Shown: positions 33,146-40,323 of the stretch, piece after piece
Position numbering within the stretch: position 1 is the first letter of the stretch
Layout: each line of letters opens with the position of its first letter
Origin: JBFAPK01 sp040676675
GTDB taxonomy: Bacteria > Actinomycetota > Actinomycetes > Mycobacteriales > Micromonosporaceae
Reading direction: 5' to 3'
Assembly (NCBI RefSeq): GCF_040676675.1
Contig: NZ_JBFAPK010000006.1
Span: 1 to 64,000 of the forward strand
DNA length: 64,000 nt
Notes under the pieces: model-generated
What the model was told of the DNA's origin: nothing
Database searches by the model: none
Seen by the model: the letters and a program-made list of their open reading frames with translations, nothing else
Program-made: the position numbers and the translations under genes

Positions 33146-33505
33146 GTGAGTGAACCCGTACCCGCCGGCCCGACCGACCCGGACGGCTGGCTGACCCTGC
33201 CCGACGCCGCCGCGCGCCTGGACGTGTCGATCAGCAAGGTGCACCAGATGATCCGCGACCGCGAGCTGCTCGCGGTCCGCCGGGACGGCGTCCGGGTCGT
33301 CCCCGCGGAACTGGTGGCGAACCAGACGGTACGCAAGCACCTGCCCGGCGTGCTCACCCTGCTGCGCGACGCGGGGTACGACGACGAGGAGGCGCTGCGC
33401 TGGCTCTTCCTGCCGGACGACACGCTGCCGGGGACCCCGGCCGCGGCGCTCGGCTCGGACCGGGCCCGGGAGGTCAAGCGCCGCGCCCAGGCGCTCGGCT
33501 TCTAG
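33146..33505 (+). CDS. Rv2175c-family DNA-binding protein
   Basis: A 119-residue protein with a winged helix-turn-helix (GWLTLPDAAARLDVSISKVHQMIRDRELLAVRRDGVRVVP, about residues 14-53) and a helical C-terminal part ending EVKRRAQALGF. It corresponds to M. tuberculosis Rv2175c, a DNA-binding substrate of the kinase PknL whose gene is adjacent and divergent there, as here. Phosphorylation by the neighbouring PASTA kinase is therefore plausible; the N-terminal Thr and Ser in the first 20 residues are candidate sites. The GTG at 33146 begins VSEPVPAGP; longer frames are Arg/Gly-rich filler. Confidence 0.9.
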   Translation: MSEPVPAGPTDPDGWLTLPDAAARLDVSISKVHQMIRDRELLAVRRDGVRVVPAELVANQTVRKHLPGVLTLLRDAGYDDEEALRWLFLPDDTLPGTPAAALGSDRAREVKRRAQALGF

Positions 33506-33514
33506 CTGCCACGA

Positions 33515-33844
33515 ATGCGGCATTTCGCCTATCTCGCGGTGTTGGCCGGCTGCCTGGGCTGCGCCCTCTGGCTGGAGCCGACGCTGCGCGTGAACGTGCT
33601 GCGCCGGTGGCGGCGGTTGCTGCTCACGCTGCTGCCGGTGCTGGCGGTGTTCGTGCTCTGGGACCTCGCCGCCATCGCCGCCGGGCACTGGACCTTCGAC
33701 CCGGCGCAGATCACCGGGGTACTGCTCCCGGGCGGGCTGCCCCTGGAGGAACTGCTCTTCTTCGTGGTCGTCCCGATCTGCGCCATCCTCGGCTTCGAGG
33801 CCGTACGGGCGGTCCGGCGCTGGCCGGCCGGGGACGAGGAGTGA
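33515..33844 (+). CDS. Lycopene cyclase subunit, CrtYc-like
   Basis: A 109-residue membrane protein with three hydrophobic segments. It carries the heterodimeric carotenoid cyclase motifs: FVLWDLAAIAAGHWTFDPAQITG and GLPLEELLFFVVVP, where the EEL acidic pair is thought to be catalytic. It pairs with the next gene, whose GTG overlaps its stop (GTGA). Together they match the CrtYc/CrtYd subunits that cyclise lycopene or C50 carotenoids in actinobacteria. It begins 9 bases after the Rv2175c-like stop, so it may be co-transcribed with that gene. Which ring type forms cannot be read from sequence. Confidence 0.88.
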   Translation: MRHFAYLAVLAGCLGCALWLEPTLRVNVLRRWRRLLLTLLPVLAVFVLWDLAAIAAGHWTFDPAQITGVLLPGGLPLEELLFFVVVPICAILGFEAVRAVRRWPAGDEE

Positions 33845-34209
33845 GCTACACCGCCGCGGCGCTGCTCGGCGTGGCCGGGGCGCTCCTGGTCGACCTCGCG
33901 GTGCTGCGTACCCGGCTGGTCCGGCGGCGGGTCTTCTGGGCCACGTACCCGATCATCATCTTCTTCCAGCTGCTCTCCAACGGGATCCTCACCGGCCGGG
34001 GCATCGTCCGCTACGACCCGGCCGCGATCGTCGGGCTCCGGCTGGCGTACGCCCCGGTGGAGGACCTGCTCTTCGGGTTCGCCCTGGTCCTGACCACGCT
34101 CTCGCTCTGGGTCTGGTGGGGCCGCCGGGGCGTGCAGGCCACCCCGCGCGCCGGCGAGGGCGCGCCGCCGCGGTGGCTGGGCGACCGGGCGGCCCGGCGC
34201 GGGCGTTGA
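33841..34209 (+). CDS. Lycopene cyclase subunit, CrtYd-like
   Basis: A 122-residue protein with three membrane segments and the second-subunit motifs RVFWATYPIIIFFQLLSNGILTG and YAPVEDLLFGFALVL (PxEDxxF). These mirror the first subunit's motif and complete the active site of the heterodimeric cyclase. The GTG start overlaps the crtYc-like stop by the GTGA arrangement, ensuring equal expression. A basic Arg-rich tail follows the last helix. The phytoene synthase and main desaturase genes are not adjacent, although a prenyl synthase (36283-37365) and a carotenoid-tailoring operon (43.9-49 kb) are nearby. Confidence 0.88.
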   Translation: MSYTAAALLGVAGALLVDLAVLRTRLVRRRVFWATYPIIIFFQLLSNGILTGRGIVRYDPAAIVGLRLAYAPVEDLLFGFALVLTTLSLWVWWGRRGVQATPRAGEGAPPRWLGDRAARRGR

Positions 34210-34334
34210 CCACCCCTGCTCGGCGAGCGCGGGGCGGGGCGGGTCGAGGCTCGGTCACGGGCGCCGGTGGTTCGGGCGCAGGCGGCCCGGGCGTCGGCGC
34301 TCCGGGTGCGGGCGACGGGCGGGCGGGGCGGCGC

Positions 34335-36077
34335 TCAGTGGGAGGAGCCGGTGGATCGCGGCGGTCCGGCCGCGCCGGCGAACTCCGCCGAGCGGCGGCG
34401 CCGCACGGCGCGGCGCGCGGCCACGAGCAGCGCCGCGACGATCCCCACGTCCAGCAGTGCGCCGGGCAGCTTCGTCAGCACCGCCAGCCCCAGCCCGTTC
34501 GGCAGCACCAGGAAGCTGAGCACCAGCACGATCGCGGCGAGCCGCCACCGCCAGCGCGGATCGGCGAGCCCGCCGGCGAGGACCGCCACCGCGGTCAGGC
34601 CGTACCAGGGGTAGAAGACGGGGGAGAGCAGCGCGAACGCCGCGAACGCGGTACCGCAGGAGAGCACGACGGTCCGCCGGGCCGCGGCCCCGGCGCTCCC
34701 CGCCCGCCAGGCGCGGACGACCAGCAGCACCCCGATGCCGGCCAGGGCCACCAGCCCCAGCAGCCGCGCCGCCGCGATCGCCGGACCGACCCCCTCGGGG
34801 TGGCCCACCAACCGCAACAGGTAGCCCACCGCCATGCCGAGCCCGGTCGGGAGCGACGTCCACTGCACCAGCCGGCCGGTGTCGCGCAGCGCGCCGACCC
34901 AGCCGAGGTCCAGCCCCGCGGCCACGCTCGTCGCGGCGAAGGCCAGCACCGCCCCGGCGAGTACGGGCACGGCCCGGCGGAGCGCCCCGGCGTCGCGGGC
35001 CAGTACGGCGCGCGGCAGCCTGGTCCAGCTTCCGTCGCGGGCGGGGCCGGCGGCGGTACCGGCCGCGAGCAGGACGACGAACGGTGCCGCCACCACGGCC
35101 GTGACCTTGACGGCGGTGGCGAGCCCCAGGGCGGCTCCCGCCACGGCCAGCCGCACCGGCACGGCGAGCCCGGACCGGGCGGGCGCGGGCGGCGCGCTCC
35201 CGGGCGTGGCGGTTCCCGGCGCGCTCCCGGGTGGCGCGTCGTCCCTGGGCGGCGCGGTTCCGGGCGTGGCGGTTCCCGGCGCGGCGGTTCCCGGCGCGCT
35301 TCCGGGCGTGGCGGGAACCGGCGCGGTGGCGAGGGCCAGCGCGGCCAGGAGCAGCCCGACCATCAGCGCGTCGTTGTGCGCGCCCGAGACGGCGTGCACC
35401 GCCACCAGCGGCGAGAGCAGGCCCAGCCAGACGGCCGCCGCCGGGTCGACGCCACAGGCGCGGGCGAGGCGCGGCAGGTACCGGGCGACCAGCAGCCCCC
35501 CGCCCAGCGCGACCACCCGGAACAGGCCGATCGCGACCAGCAGCTGCGCCTGGGCGGTGCCGCCGACGGCGCGGGCGCCGGCCACCGCCGCACCGGAGAG
35601 CGCGATCGCCAGTGGCCCGTACGGGGTCGGGGTGTGCCGCCACAGCGGGGGCACCGAGTCGACCCAGGGGCAGCCGCCGTCGGCGACCCCGGTCGAGTAC
35701 GGGTCTACGCCGTCCAGCCACAGCGTCCCCTGGCAGGCGTACGCGTAGACGTCCCGGCTGGCCAGCGGCGGCGCGAGCAGCAGCGGTACCGCCCAGAGCA
35801 GGCCGGTGACCAGCAGCCAGCGCGGCGACGGGCCGCCCGGCGCCAGCACCGACCGGCCCAGCCGCCACCAGACCAGCGCGAGCCCGACCAGCCCCAGCAC
35901 GCAGGCCGCCAGCCCCAGCCAGTAACCGGCCGAGCCGGGGAACTGCCGGGAGCCCAGCGCGGTCACGCCCGGGTCCGCACCCGGCAGCGCGCCGGCGCCG
36001 TACGCCCCGGCCGCCAGCAGCGCCGTCGCGGCGAGACCGGCCACCCGCAGTCGCGCCGGGTGATCGAGGTCGCGCAC
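34335..36077 (-). CDS. mptB: Polyprenol-phosphomannose-dependent alpha-1,6-mannosyltransferase (MptB/MptA type)
   Basis: A GT-C fold membrane enzyme of 580 residues with about 12-13 hydrophobic segments. The conserved acidic loop reads LASRDVYAYACQGTLWLDGVDPYSTG (Asp/Tyr around residues 108-115), followed by TPTPYGPL, SGAHNDALM, KVTAVVAAPFV and SPVFYPWYGL. Homologues add alpha-1,6-mannose units to lipomannan-type glycolipids from a lipid-linked donor. A Pro/Gly/Thr/Ala repeat of about 55 residues (PGTA/PGSA units, about 248-302) is inserted between two membrane segments. M. tuberculosis has mptA at the matching place beside Rv2175c. The GTG at 36077 is the listed start. Confidence 0.85.
   Translation of the reverse strand: MRDLDHPARLRVAGLAATALLAAGAYGAGALPGADPGVTALGSRQFPGSAGYWLGLAACVLGLVGLALVWWRLGRSVLAPGGPSPRWLLVTGLLWAVPLLLAPPLASRDVYAYACQGTLWLDGVDPYSTGVADGGCPWVDSVPPLWRHTPTPYGPLAIALSGAAVAGARAVGGTAQAQLLVAIGLFRVVALGGGLLVARYLPRLARACGVDPAAAVWLGLLSPLVAVHAVSGAHNDALMVGLLLAALALATAPVPATPGSAPGTAAPGTATPGTAPPRDDAPPGSAPGTATPGSAPPAPARSGLAVPVRLAVAGAALGLATAVKVTAVVAAPFVVLLAAGTAAGPARDGSWTRLPRAVLARDAGALRRAVPVLAGAVLAFAATSVAAGLDLGWVGALRDTGRLVQWTSLPTGLGMAVGYLLRLVGHPEGVGPAIAAARLLGLVALAGIGVLLVVRAWRAGSAGAAARRTVVLSCGTAFAAFALLSPVFYPWYGLTAVAVLAGGLADPRWRWRLAAIVLVLSFLVLPNGLGLAVLTKLPGALLDVGIVAALLVAARRAVRRRRSAEFAGAAGPPRSTGSSH
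35180..35340. repeat. In-gene tandem repeat encoding PGTA/PGSA units of the mannosyltransferase
   Basis: Degenerate repeats of GGCGCGCTCCCGGG and GGCGTGGCGGTTCCC units translate, on the minus strand, to reiterated ATPGSAPGT-like peptides in a loop between membrane helices. Length variation between strains is likely. Confidence 0.7.
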
Positions 36078-36217
36078 GCCCCGATGGTGCCACGGGCCGG
36101 TTATGGCCGGCCCGGGATCGGATGGACCGGGGGTGGACCCGGGGTGTCCGACGGGTGCCCGCTGCCCGGCCGGCGGGCGGCGCCTGGTGCCCTGTTGTCC
36201 CCCCGTGCCCGTTGTCC

Positions 36218-36252
36218 GCCCGGTGCCCGGTGCCCGGTGCCCGGTGCCCGGT
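36218..36252. repeat. Five tandem copies of GCCCGGT
   Basis: A 7-base microsatellite of five perfect units lies between the divergently read mannosyltransferase promoter region and the end of the prenyl synthase gene. It has no coding role and may be slippage-prone. Confidence 0.75.
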
Positions 36253-36282
36253 GCCGCCCGGGCCGGGCCGGCCGGGCAGTGC

Positions 36283-37365
36283 TCAGTCGATGCGGCGGGT
36301 CGCGGCGATGGCCAGGTCGATCAGCACCTGGCGGGCCTCGTCCTCCAGGTCGGCCCGCTCCAGGGAGTCGAGCGCGGTCTCGGTCAGCGCGGCGATCCGC
36401 CGCTCGGCGCGCGCCAGTGCGCCCGTACTCGTGATCAGGTCGCGAAGCTGGGCCACCCCGGTCGGGTCGAGCAGCGGATCACCCAGCCGCCGGGTCAACA
36501 GCTCCCGGCCGGCCTCGTCGGCACCCTCGAAGGCCGCCGCCACCAGGTACGTGCGCTTGCCCTCGCGCAGGTCGTCACCGGCCGGCTTGCCGGTCTGCTC
36601 CGGGTCGCCGAACACGCCCAGCACGTCGTCGCGGAGCTGGAACGCCTCGCCCAGCGGCAGCCCGTACCCCGAGTACGCCGCCCGTACCGGCGCGGGCGCG
36701 TCGGCCAGCGCGGCGCCGAGCAGCAGCGGTCGCTCGACCGTGTACTTGGCGGACTTGTACCGCGCGACCTTGCCGGCCCGTTCGATCGAGGTGTCTCCGG
36801 TCGCCTGGGTCAGCACGTCGAGGTACTGCCCGACGGTGACCTCGGTGCGCATCTCGTCGAAGACGGGGCGGGCCCGGGTCACCGCCCCCGCGTCCAGGCC
36901 GCCCTTGTGCAACAGCTCGTCCGACCAGACGAGGCAGAGGTCACCGAGGAGAATCGCCGCCGAGTCGCCGAAGCCCTCCGCGTCACCGACCCAGCCGGCC
37001 GCGCGGTGGTACGTGGCGAACCGGCGGTGCACCGCGGGCTCGCCGCGCCGGGTGTCGGAGCGGTCCATGAGGTCGTCGTGGATCAGCGCGCTGGCCTGTA
37101 CGAGCTCCAGCGCGGCCAGGGTCGCGACGACCGGATCCGCGTCGGCGCCGCCGGCGCCCCGGTACCCCCAGTAGGCGAAGGCCGGGCGCAGCCGCTTCCC
37201 GCCGCGCAGGACGAAGGCCTCCAGGGCCTCGGCGATGGGTAGCAGCGCCTCGTCGACGCCGGCCAGCCACGCGCGCTGGTCGGCCAGAAACTCGGCGAGT
37301 GCCTTGTCGATCCGGTGGCGGAGGCCGGCGCGGTCGACCGGCGAAACGGGGGCAGTTTCGGTCAC
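36283..37365 (-). CDS. Polyprenyl diphosphate synthase (IdsA/GGPP-synthase type)
   Basis: This enzyme condenses isopentenyl diphosphate with allylic diphosphates, giving C15-C20 or longer prenyl chains for carotenoids, quinones or lipids. The 360-residue protein has GGKRLRP (55-61), the first Asp-rich motif DDLMDRSD (97-104) and the second DDVLGVFGD (near 244). The residues just before the first motif (ASALIH) contain no bulky aromatic pair, which suggests a C20 rather than C15 product. The GTG at 37365 is 7 bases after TAGCGT on the minus strand (leaderless). It matches idsA2 next to mptA in M. tuberculosis and may feed the nearby carotenoid genes. Confidence 0.9.
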   Translation of the reverse strand: MTETAPVSPVDRAGLRHRIDKALAEFLADQRAWLAGVDEALLPIAEALEAFVLRGGKRLRPAFAYWGYRGAGGADADPVVATLAALELVQASALIHDDLMDRSDTRRGEPAVHRRFATYHRAAGWVGDAEGFGDSAAILLGDLCLVWSDELLHKGGLDAGAVTRARPVFDEMRTEVTVGQYLDVLTQATGDTSIERAGKVARYKSAKYTVERPLLLGAALADAPAPVRAAYSGYGLPLGEAFQLRDDVLGVFGDPEQTGKPAGDDLREGKRTYLVAAAFEGADEAGRELLTRRLGDPLLDPTGVAQLRDLITSTGALARAERRIAALTETALDSLERADLEDEARQVLIDLAIAATRRID

Positions 37366-37372
37366 GCCATGA

Positions 37373-37378
37373 ACGCTA
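37373..37378 (-). promoter_or_regulatory. -10 element (TAGCGT) of the prenyl synthase gene
   Basis: On the minus strand TAGCGT lies 7 bases before the GTG at 37365. This fixes that start as leaderless, since no ribosome site is present. Confidence 0.5.
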
Positions 37379-37506
37379 GCCGTTCCCCGGGGCCCGCGCC
37401 GCCGTGCCCTCGCCGGCCTCTCGGGCCGCGTATCGGCGCCGCTACCAGCGGTAATCGTGATCCGCTCGGCGGGAGATTCGGTACCGACGGTGGCCGGGCG
37501 GGCCGG

Positions 37507-37512
37507 TAGAGT
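37507..37512 (+). promoter_or_regulatory. -10 element (TAGAGT) of metF
   Basis: TAGAGT lies 7 bases before the GTG at 37520, matching the leaderless pattern. It rules out the longer upstream frame, which would start before the promoter. Confidence 0.55.
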
Positions 37513-37519
37513 CATACCC

Positions 37520-38437
37520 GTGGCACTCGGTCTTCCCTCTGTCCTCCCCAATTCGCAGCCGTCGATCGGGGAGTTGATCCGGGGCGACGGCCCGACCTTC
37601 TCCTTCGAGTTCTTCCCGCCGAAGACCCCGGAGGGCGAGCGGCTGCTCTGGCAGGCGATCCGGGAGCTGGAATCGCTCCGCCCCTCGTTCGTCTCGATCA
37701 CGTACGGGGCCGGCGGGTCGAGCCGGGACACCACGGTCTCGGTCACCGAACGGGTCGCCACCGAGACCACCCTGCTTCCGATGGCGCACCTGACCGCGGT
37801 GAACCACTCGGTCGCCGAGCTGCGGCACGTGATCGGCCGGCTGGCCGGGGTGGGCGTACGCAACATCCTCGTGGTGCGCGGCGACCCGCCGGGCAACCCG
37901 ACCGGCGAGTGGGTCCGGCACCCGGAGGGCGTCCGCTACGCCGAGGAACTGGTCCGGCTGGTACGCGAGTCCGGGGACTTCAGCGTCGGCGTCGCGGCCT
38001 TCCCGTACAAGCACCCCCGGTCGCCGGACATCGCCAGCGACACCGCCTATTTCGTCCAGAAGTGCCGGGCCGGTGCCGACTTCGCGATCACCCAGATGTT
38101 CTTCGACGCCGACGACTACCTGCGGCTACGCGACCGGGTCGCCGCGGCCGGCTGCGACACGCCGATCCTGGCGGGCGTCATGCCGGTGACCCAGATGAGC
38201 ACCATCGAGCGCTCGCAGCAGCTCTCCGGCGCGCCCTTCCCGCCCGCGCTGGCCGAGCGGTTCGCCAAGGTCGCCGACGACCCGGAGGCGGTACGCCGGC
38301 TCGGCGTCGAGCAGGCCAGCGAGATGTGCCGGCGGCTGCTCGACGAGGGCGTGCCCGGCATCCACTTCATCACCCTCAACCGCTCGACCGCGACCCGGGA
38401 GGTCTGGCGCAGCCTCCAGGCCGGCGTACGGGTGTGA
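37520..38437 (+). CDS. metF: Methylenetetrahydrofolate reductase [NAD(P)H]
   Basis: This flavoenzyme reduces 5,10-methylene- to 5-methyl-tetrahydrofolate for methionine synthesis. The 305-residue barrel shows FSFEFFPPKTPEGE with the catalytic Glu, FVSITYGAGGSSRDTT, the folate/FAD region LAGVGVRNILVVRGDPPG, FAITQMFFDADDYLR, and PILAGVMPVTQ near the C-terminal third. The GTG at 37520 lies 7 bases after TAGAGT, and homology begins about 18 residues later. It is divergent from the prenyl synthase; the same two genes are neighbours in mycobacteria (Rv2173/Rv2172c). The downstream CDP-alcohol phosphotransferase gene follows after 44 bases. Confidence 0.95.
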   Translation: MALGLPSVLPNSQPSIGELIRGDGPTFSFEFFPPKTPEGERLLWQAIRELESLRPSFVSITYGAGGSSRDTTVSVTERVATETTLLPMAHLTAVNHSVAELRHVIGRLAGVGVRNILVVRGDPPGNPTGEWVRHPEGVRYAEELVRLVRESGDFSVGVAAFPYKHPRSPDIASDTAYFVQKCRAGADFAITQMFFDADDYLRLRDRVAAAGCDTPILAGVMPVTQMSTIERSQQLSGAPFPPALAERFAKVADDPEAVRRLGVEQASEMCRRLLDEGVPGIHFITLNRSTATREVWRSLQAGVRV

Positions 38438-38481
38438 GCCGCCGGCCGCGACCTGAGCCGGCCCGCGCCGGTTGAACCACG

Positions 38482-39162
38482 GTGGGCACTCGGCTTAACT
38501 GGGACGAGTACGCGGTCGCCTGGGCGCGGCTGCACGGGGGGTTCGATCCGAGGCTGGCCACCCCCACGGTCGCCGGTTGGCTGCGGATGTCGTACCGGGT
38601 GGGCGCGCTGCTCGGCCGGCTGCGGATCTCGCCGTCGGCGGTGACCCTGGTCGGGGTCCTGTTCTGCCTGGGCGTGCCGGCGTCGATCCTCTGGGCCTCG
38701 GACGGTCCGCTGGTCGCCGCGATCTTCGTCCTGTTGGCGGCGGTCGCGGACAGCGTCGACGGGGCGCTCGCCATCGCCACCCGCCGCTCCACCCGCCTCG
38801 GCTACGTCTACGACTCGCTCGCCGACCGGGTCGGTGAGGCGCTCTGGCTGGCCGCGTTCTGGCTGGTCGGCGCGCCCGGCGGGCTGGTCGTGGCGGCCGG
38901 CGCGCTCGCCTGGCTGCACGAGTACGTCCGGGCCCGGTCGGTCTCGGCCGGTATGCGCGAGATCGGCGCGGTGACCGTGGGCGAGCGGCCGGCGCGGGTG
39001 ATGATCACGATTTTCGGACTCGTCGCCGCCGGCATCGCCGGCTCGATCCAGGCCGACCTGTCGGCCGGGACGATCACCGTGGTGACCGCGATCTGGGTGC
39101 TGCTCGCCGCGTTCGGCTTCGGCCAGTTGCTGGCCGTGGTCCGCCGCTCCCTGCGCGGCTGA
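38482..39162 (+). CDS. CDP-alcohol phosphatidyltransferase family membrane protein
   Basis: A 226-residue membrane enzyme with about six hydrophobic segments that would join a CDP-activated lipid to an alcohol. The signature D-x2-D-G-x2-A-R-x8-G-x3-D-x3-D is present as DSVDGALAI...G...D...D: Asp90, Asp93, Gly94, Ala97, Gly107, Asp111, Asp115. The Arg that normally follows Ala97 is Ile98. The four catalytic Asp are intact, so activity is likely, but nucleotide contacts may differ. The GTG at 38482 is the first in-frame start after the metF stop. A palindromic repeat (39180-39243) lies just after its stop. The acceptor alcohol is unknown. Confidence 0.85.
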   Translation: MGTRLNWDEYAVAWARLHGGFDPRLATPTVAGWLRMSYRVGALLGRLRISPSAVTLVGVLFCLGVPASILWASDGPLVAAIFVLLAAVADSVDGALAIATRRSTRLGYVYDSLADRVGEALWLAAFWLVGAPGGLVVAAGALAWLHEYVRARSVSAGMREIGAVTVGERPARVMITIFGLVAAGIAGSIQADLSAGTITVVTAIWVLLAAFGFGQLLAVVRRSLRG

Positions 39163-39179
39163 GCAGAGCAACCCCGGCT

Positions 39180-39243
39180 CGTCGATCTAGGGCAAATCCG
39201 CGTTACTTGATCTCCAATCACGAGGATTTGCCCTAGATCGACG
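39180..39243. repeat. Dispersed palindromic repeat, copy 2
   Basis: Perfect 20-base arms (39180-39199 and 39224-39243; core CGATCTAGGGCAAATC) surround a loop with the same TTGATCTCCAATCA as copy 1. It begins 18 bases after the CDP-alcohol phosphotransferase stop and precedes the polysaccharide deacetylase. Confidence 0.9.
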
Positions 39244-39302
39244 GAGGGGGTGTCGGGGCGGGTGGGGCGCGCGCCGCGGCCACGATGATCGAATGGCTCC
39301 AG

Positions 39303-39308
39303 TAGGGT
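39303..39308 (+). promoter_or_regulatory. -10 element (TAGGGT) of the polysaccharide deacetylase gene
   Basis: TAGGGT lies 8 bases before the GTG at 39317. This favours that start over the ATG at 39293, which would lie upstream of the transcription start. Confidence 0.5.
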
Positions 39309-39316
39309 GCGTGCAC

Positions 39317-40204
39317 GTGAGCCGTACTCGCGTCACTGCCGTTCCCCCGGTGCCCAACGTGGACCGTCCCCGCAGCTGGCGGATGCTCCTGACCGTCGCC
39401 GTGGCGGTGCTCGCCGCGATCCTGGTGCTCACCGGCGTTCCCGGCATTCCCGGGCTGGGCGGCGGCGCCGCCACCGCCCGGCTGTCGCGGGTCACCCCGA
39501 GCGCGGTCGCCGGCGGCGCGGCGCCGCAGGATCGGGGCACGCCGGCCGGGTCGAAGCCGACCGGCCCGTACGCCGCCCGGCTGCCGAGCTTCCCGCCCGC
39601 GCCGCCGCCGCAGCCGGTGACCGTACCGGCCGGGCCCAGCGCCGGCTGGTACTCCCGCATCCCGACCAACCAGCCGGTGGCGTTCCTGACCATCGACGAC
39701 GGCTGGATCAAGAAGCCCGAGGCGCGGCAGCTGCTCGCCGACGCGCACGTACCGGTGACGCTCTTCCTCACCATCAACGCGATCAAGGACAACCCCGACT
39801 ACTTCCGGAACCTGCCGCCGAACGTGGTGATCGAGGCGCACACGATCAGCCACCCGAATCTCAAGGGCAAGTCGTACGCCATCCAGCGGCACGAGATCTG
39901 CGGCTCCGCCGACCGGCTCGGCGAGCTGTACGGCCGCCGCCCGGTGCTGTTCCGGCCGCCCTTCGGTGAGAAGGACGCGACCACGCTGCGCGCGGTGCGT
40001 GACTGCGGCATGAAGGCGGCCTTCTTCTGGAAGGAGACCGTGGACAAGGGAAAGGTGCGCTACCAGGTCGGGCACACCGTCCGGCCGGGGGACATCATCC
40101 TGATGCACTTCCGGGACCGGTTCGTGGACGACTTCACCGCCGCGCTGAAGGCCATCCACGCCGCCGGGCTGACCCCGGTCCTGCTCGGCGACTACGTACG
40201 CTGA
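39317..40204 (+). CDS. Membrane-anchored polysaccharide deacetylase (NodB domain)
   Basis: A 295-residue CE4-type enzyme with a cytoplasmic N-terminus, one transmembrane helix (about 23-41), a Pro/Gly-rich stalk (42-110) and a NodB deacetylase domain. Motif 1 is TIDDGW (Asp127-Asp128), motif 2 HTISHPN (His175, His179) and motif 3 RPPFGEKD. The C-terminal GDIILMHFRD supplies the remaining His. It would remove acetyl groups from peptidoglycan or an N-acetylglucosamine polymer outside the membrane. The gene is flanked on both sides by the same palindromic repeat (39180-39243 and 40227-40290). Confidence 0.9.
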   Translation: MSRTRVTAVPPVPNVDRPRSWRMLLTVAVAVLAAILVLTGVPGIPGLGGGAATARLSRVTPSAVAGGAAPQDRGTPAGSKPTGPYAARLPSFPPAPPPQPVTVPAGPSAGWYSRIPTNQPVAFLTIDDGWIKKPEARQLLADAHVPVTLFLTINAIKDNPDYFRNLPPNVVIEAHTISHPNLKGKSYAIQRHEICGSADRLGELYGRRPVLFRPPFGEKDATTLRAVRDCGMKAAFFWKETVDKGKVRYQVGHTVRPGDIILMHFRDRFVDDFTAALKAIHAAGLTPVLLGDYVR

Positions 40205-40226
40205 CCCGCCCCGCCCGCCCCCGGCG

Positions 40227-40290
40227 CGTCGATCTAGGGCAAATCCCTGCTGATTGATCTCCAATCACGACGATTTGCCCTAGATCGACG
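40227..40290. repeat. Dispersed palindromic repeat, copy 3
   Basis: Perfect 19-base arms (40227-40245 and 40272-40290) carry the same core and the same loop phrase TTGATCTCCAATCA as the other copies. It begins 23 bases after the deacetylase stop, between convergent genes, as expected for a shared terminator. Confidence 0.9.
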
Positions 40291-40323
40291 AGAGTGCGTG
40301 GCGCGTGAGGGAGGGCGCGTCGC

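Noticed and set aside
38530..38550. GGGTTCGATCC-like tRNA T-arm sequence
   Set aside because: It lies inside the CDP-alcohol phosphotransferase frame and no cloverleaf can be formed around it.
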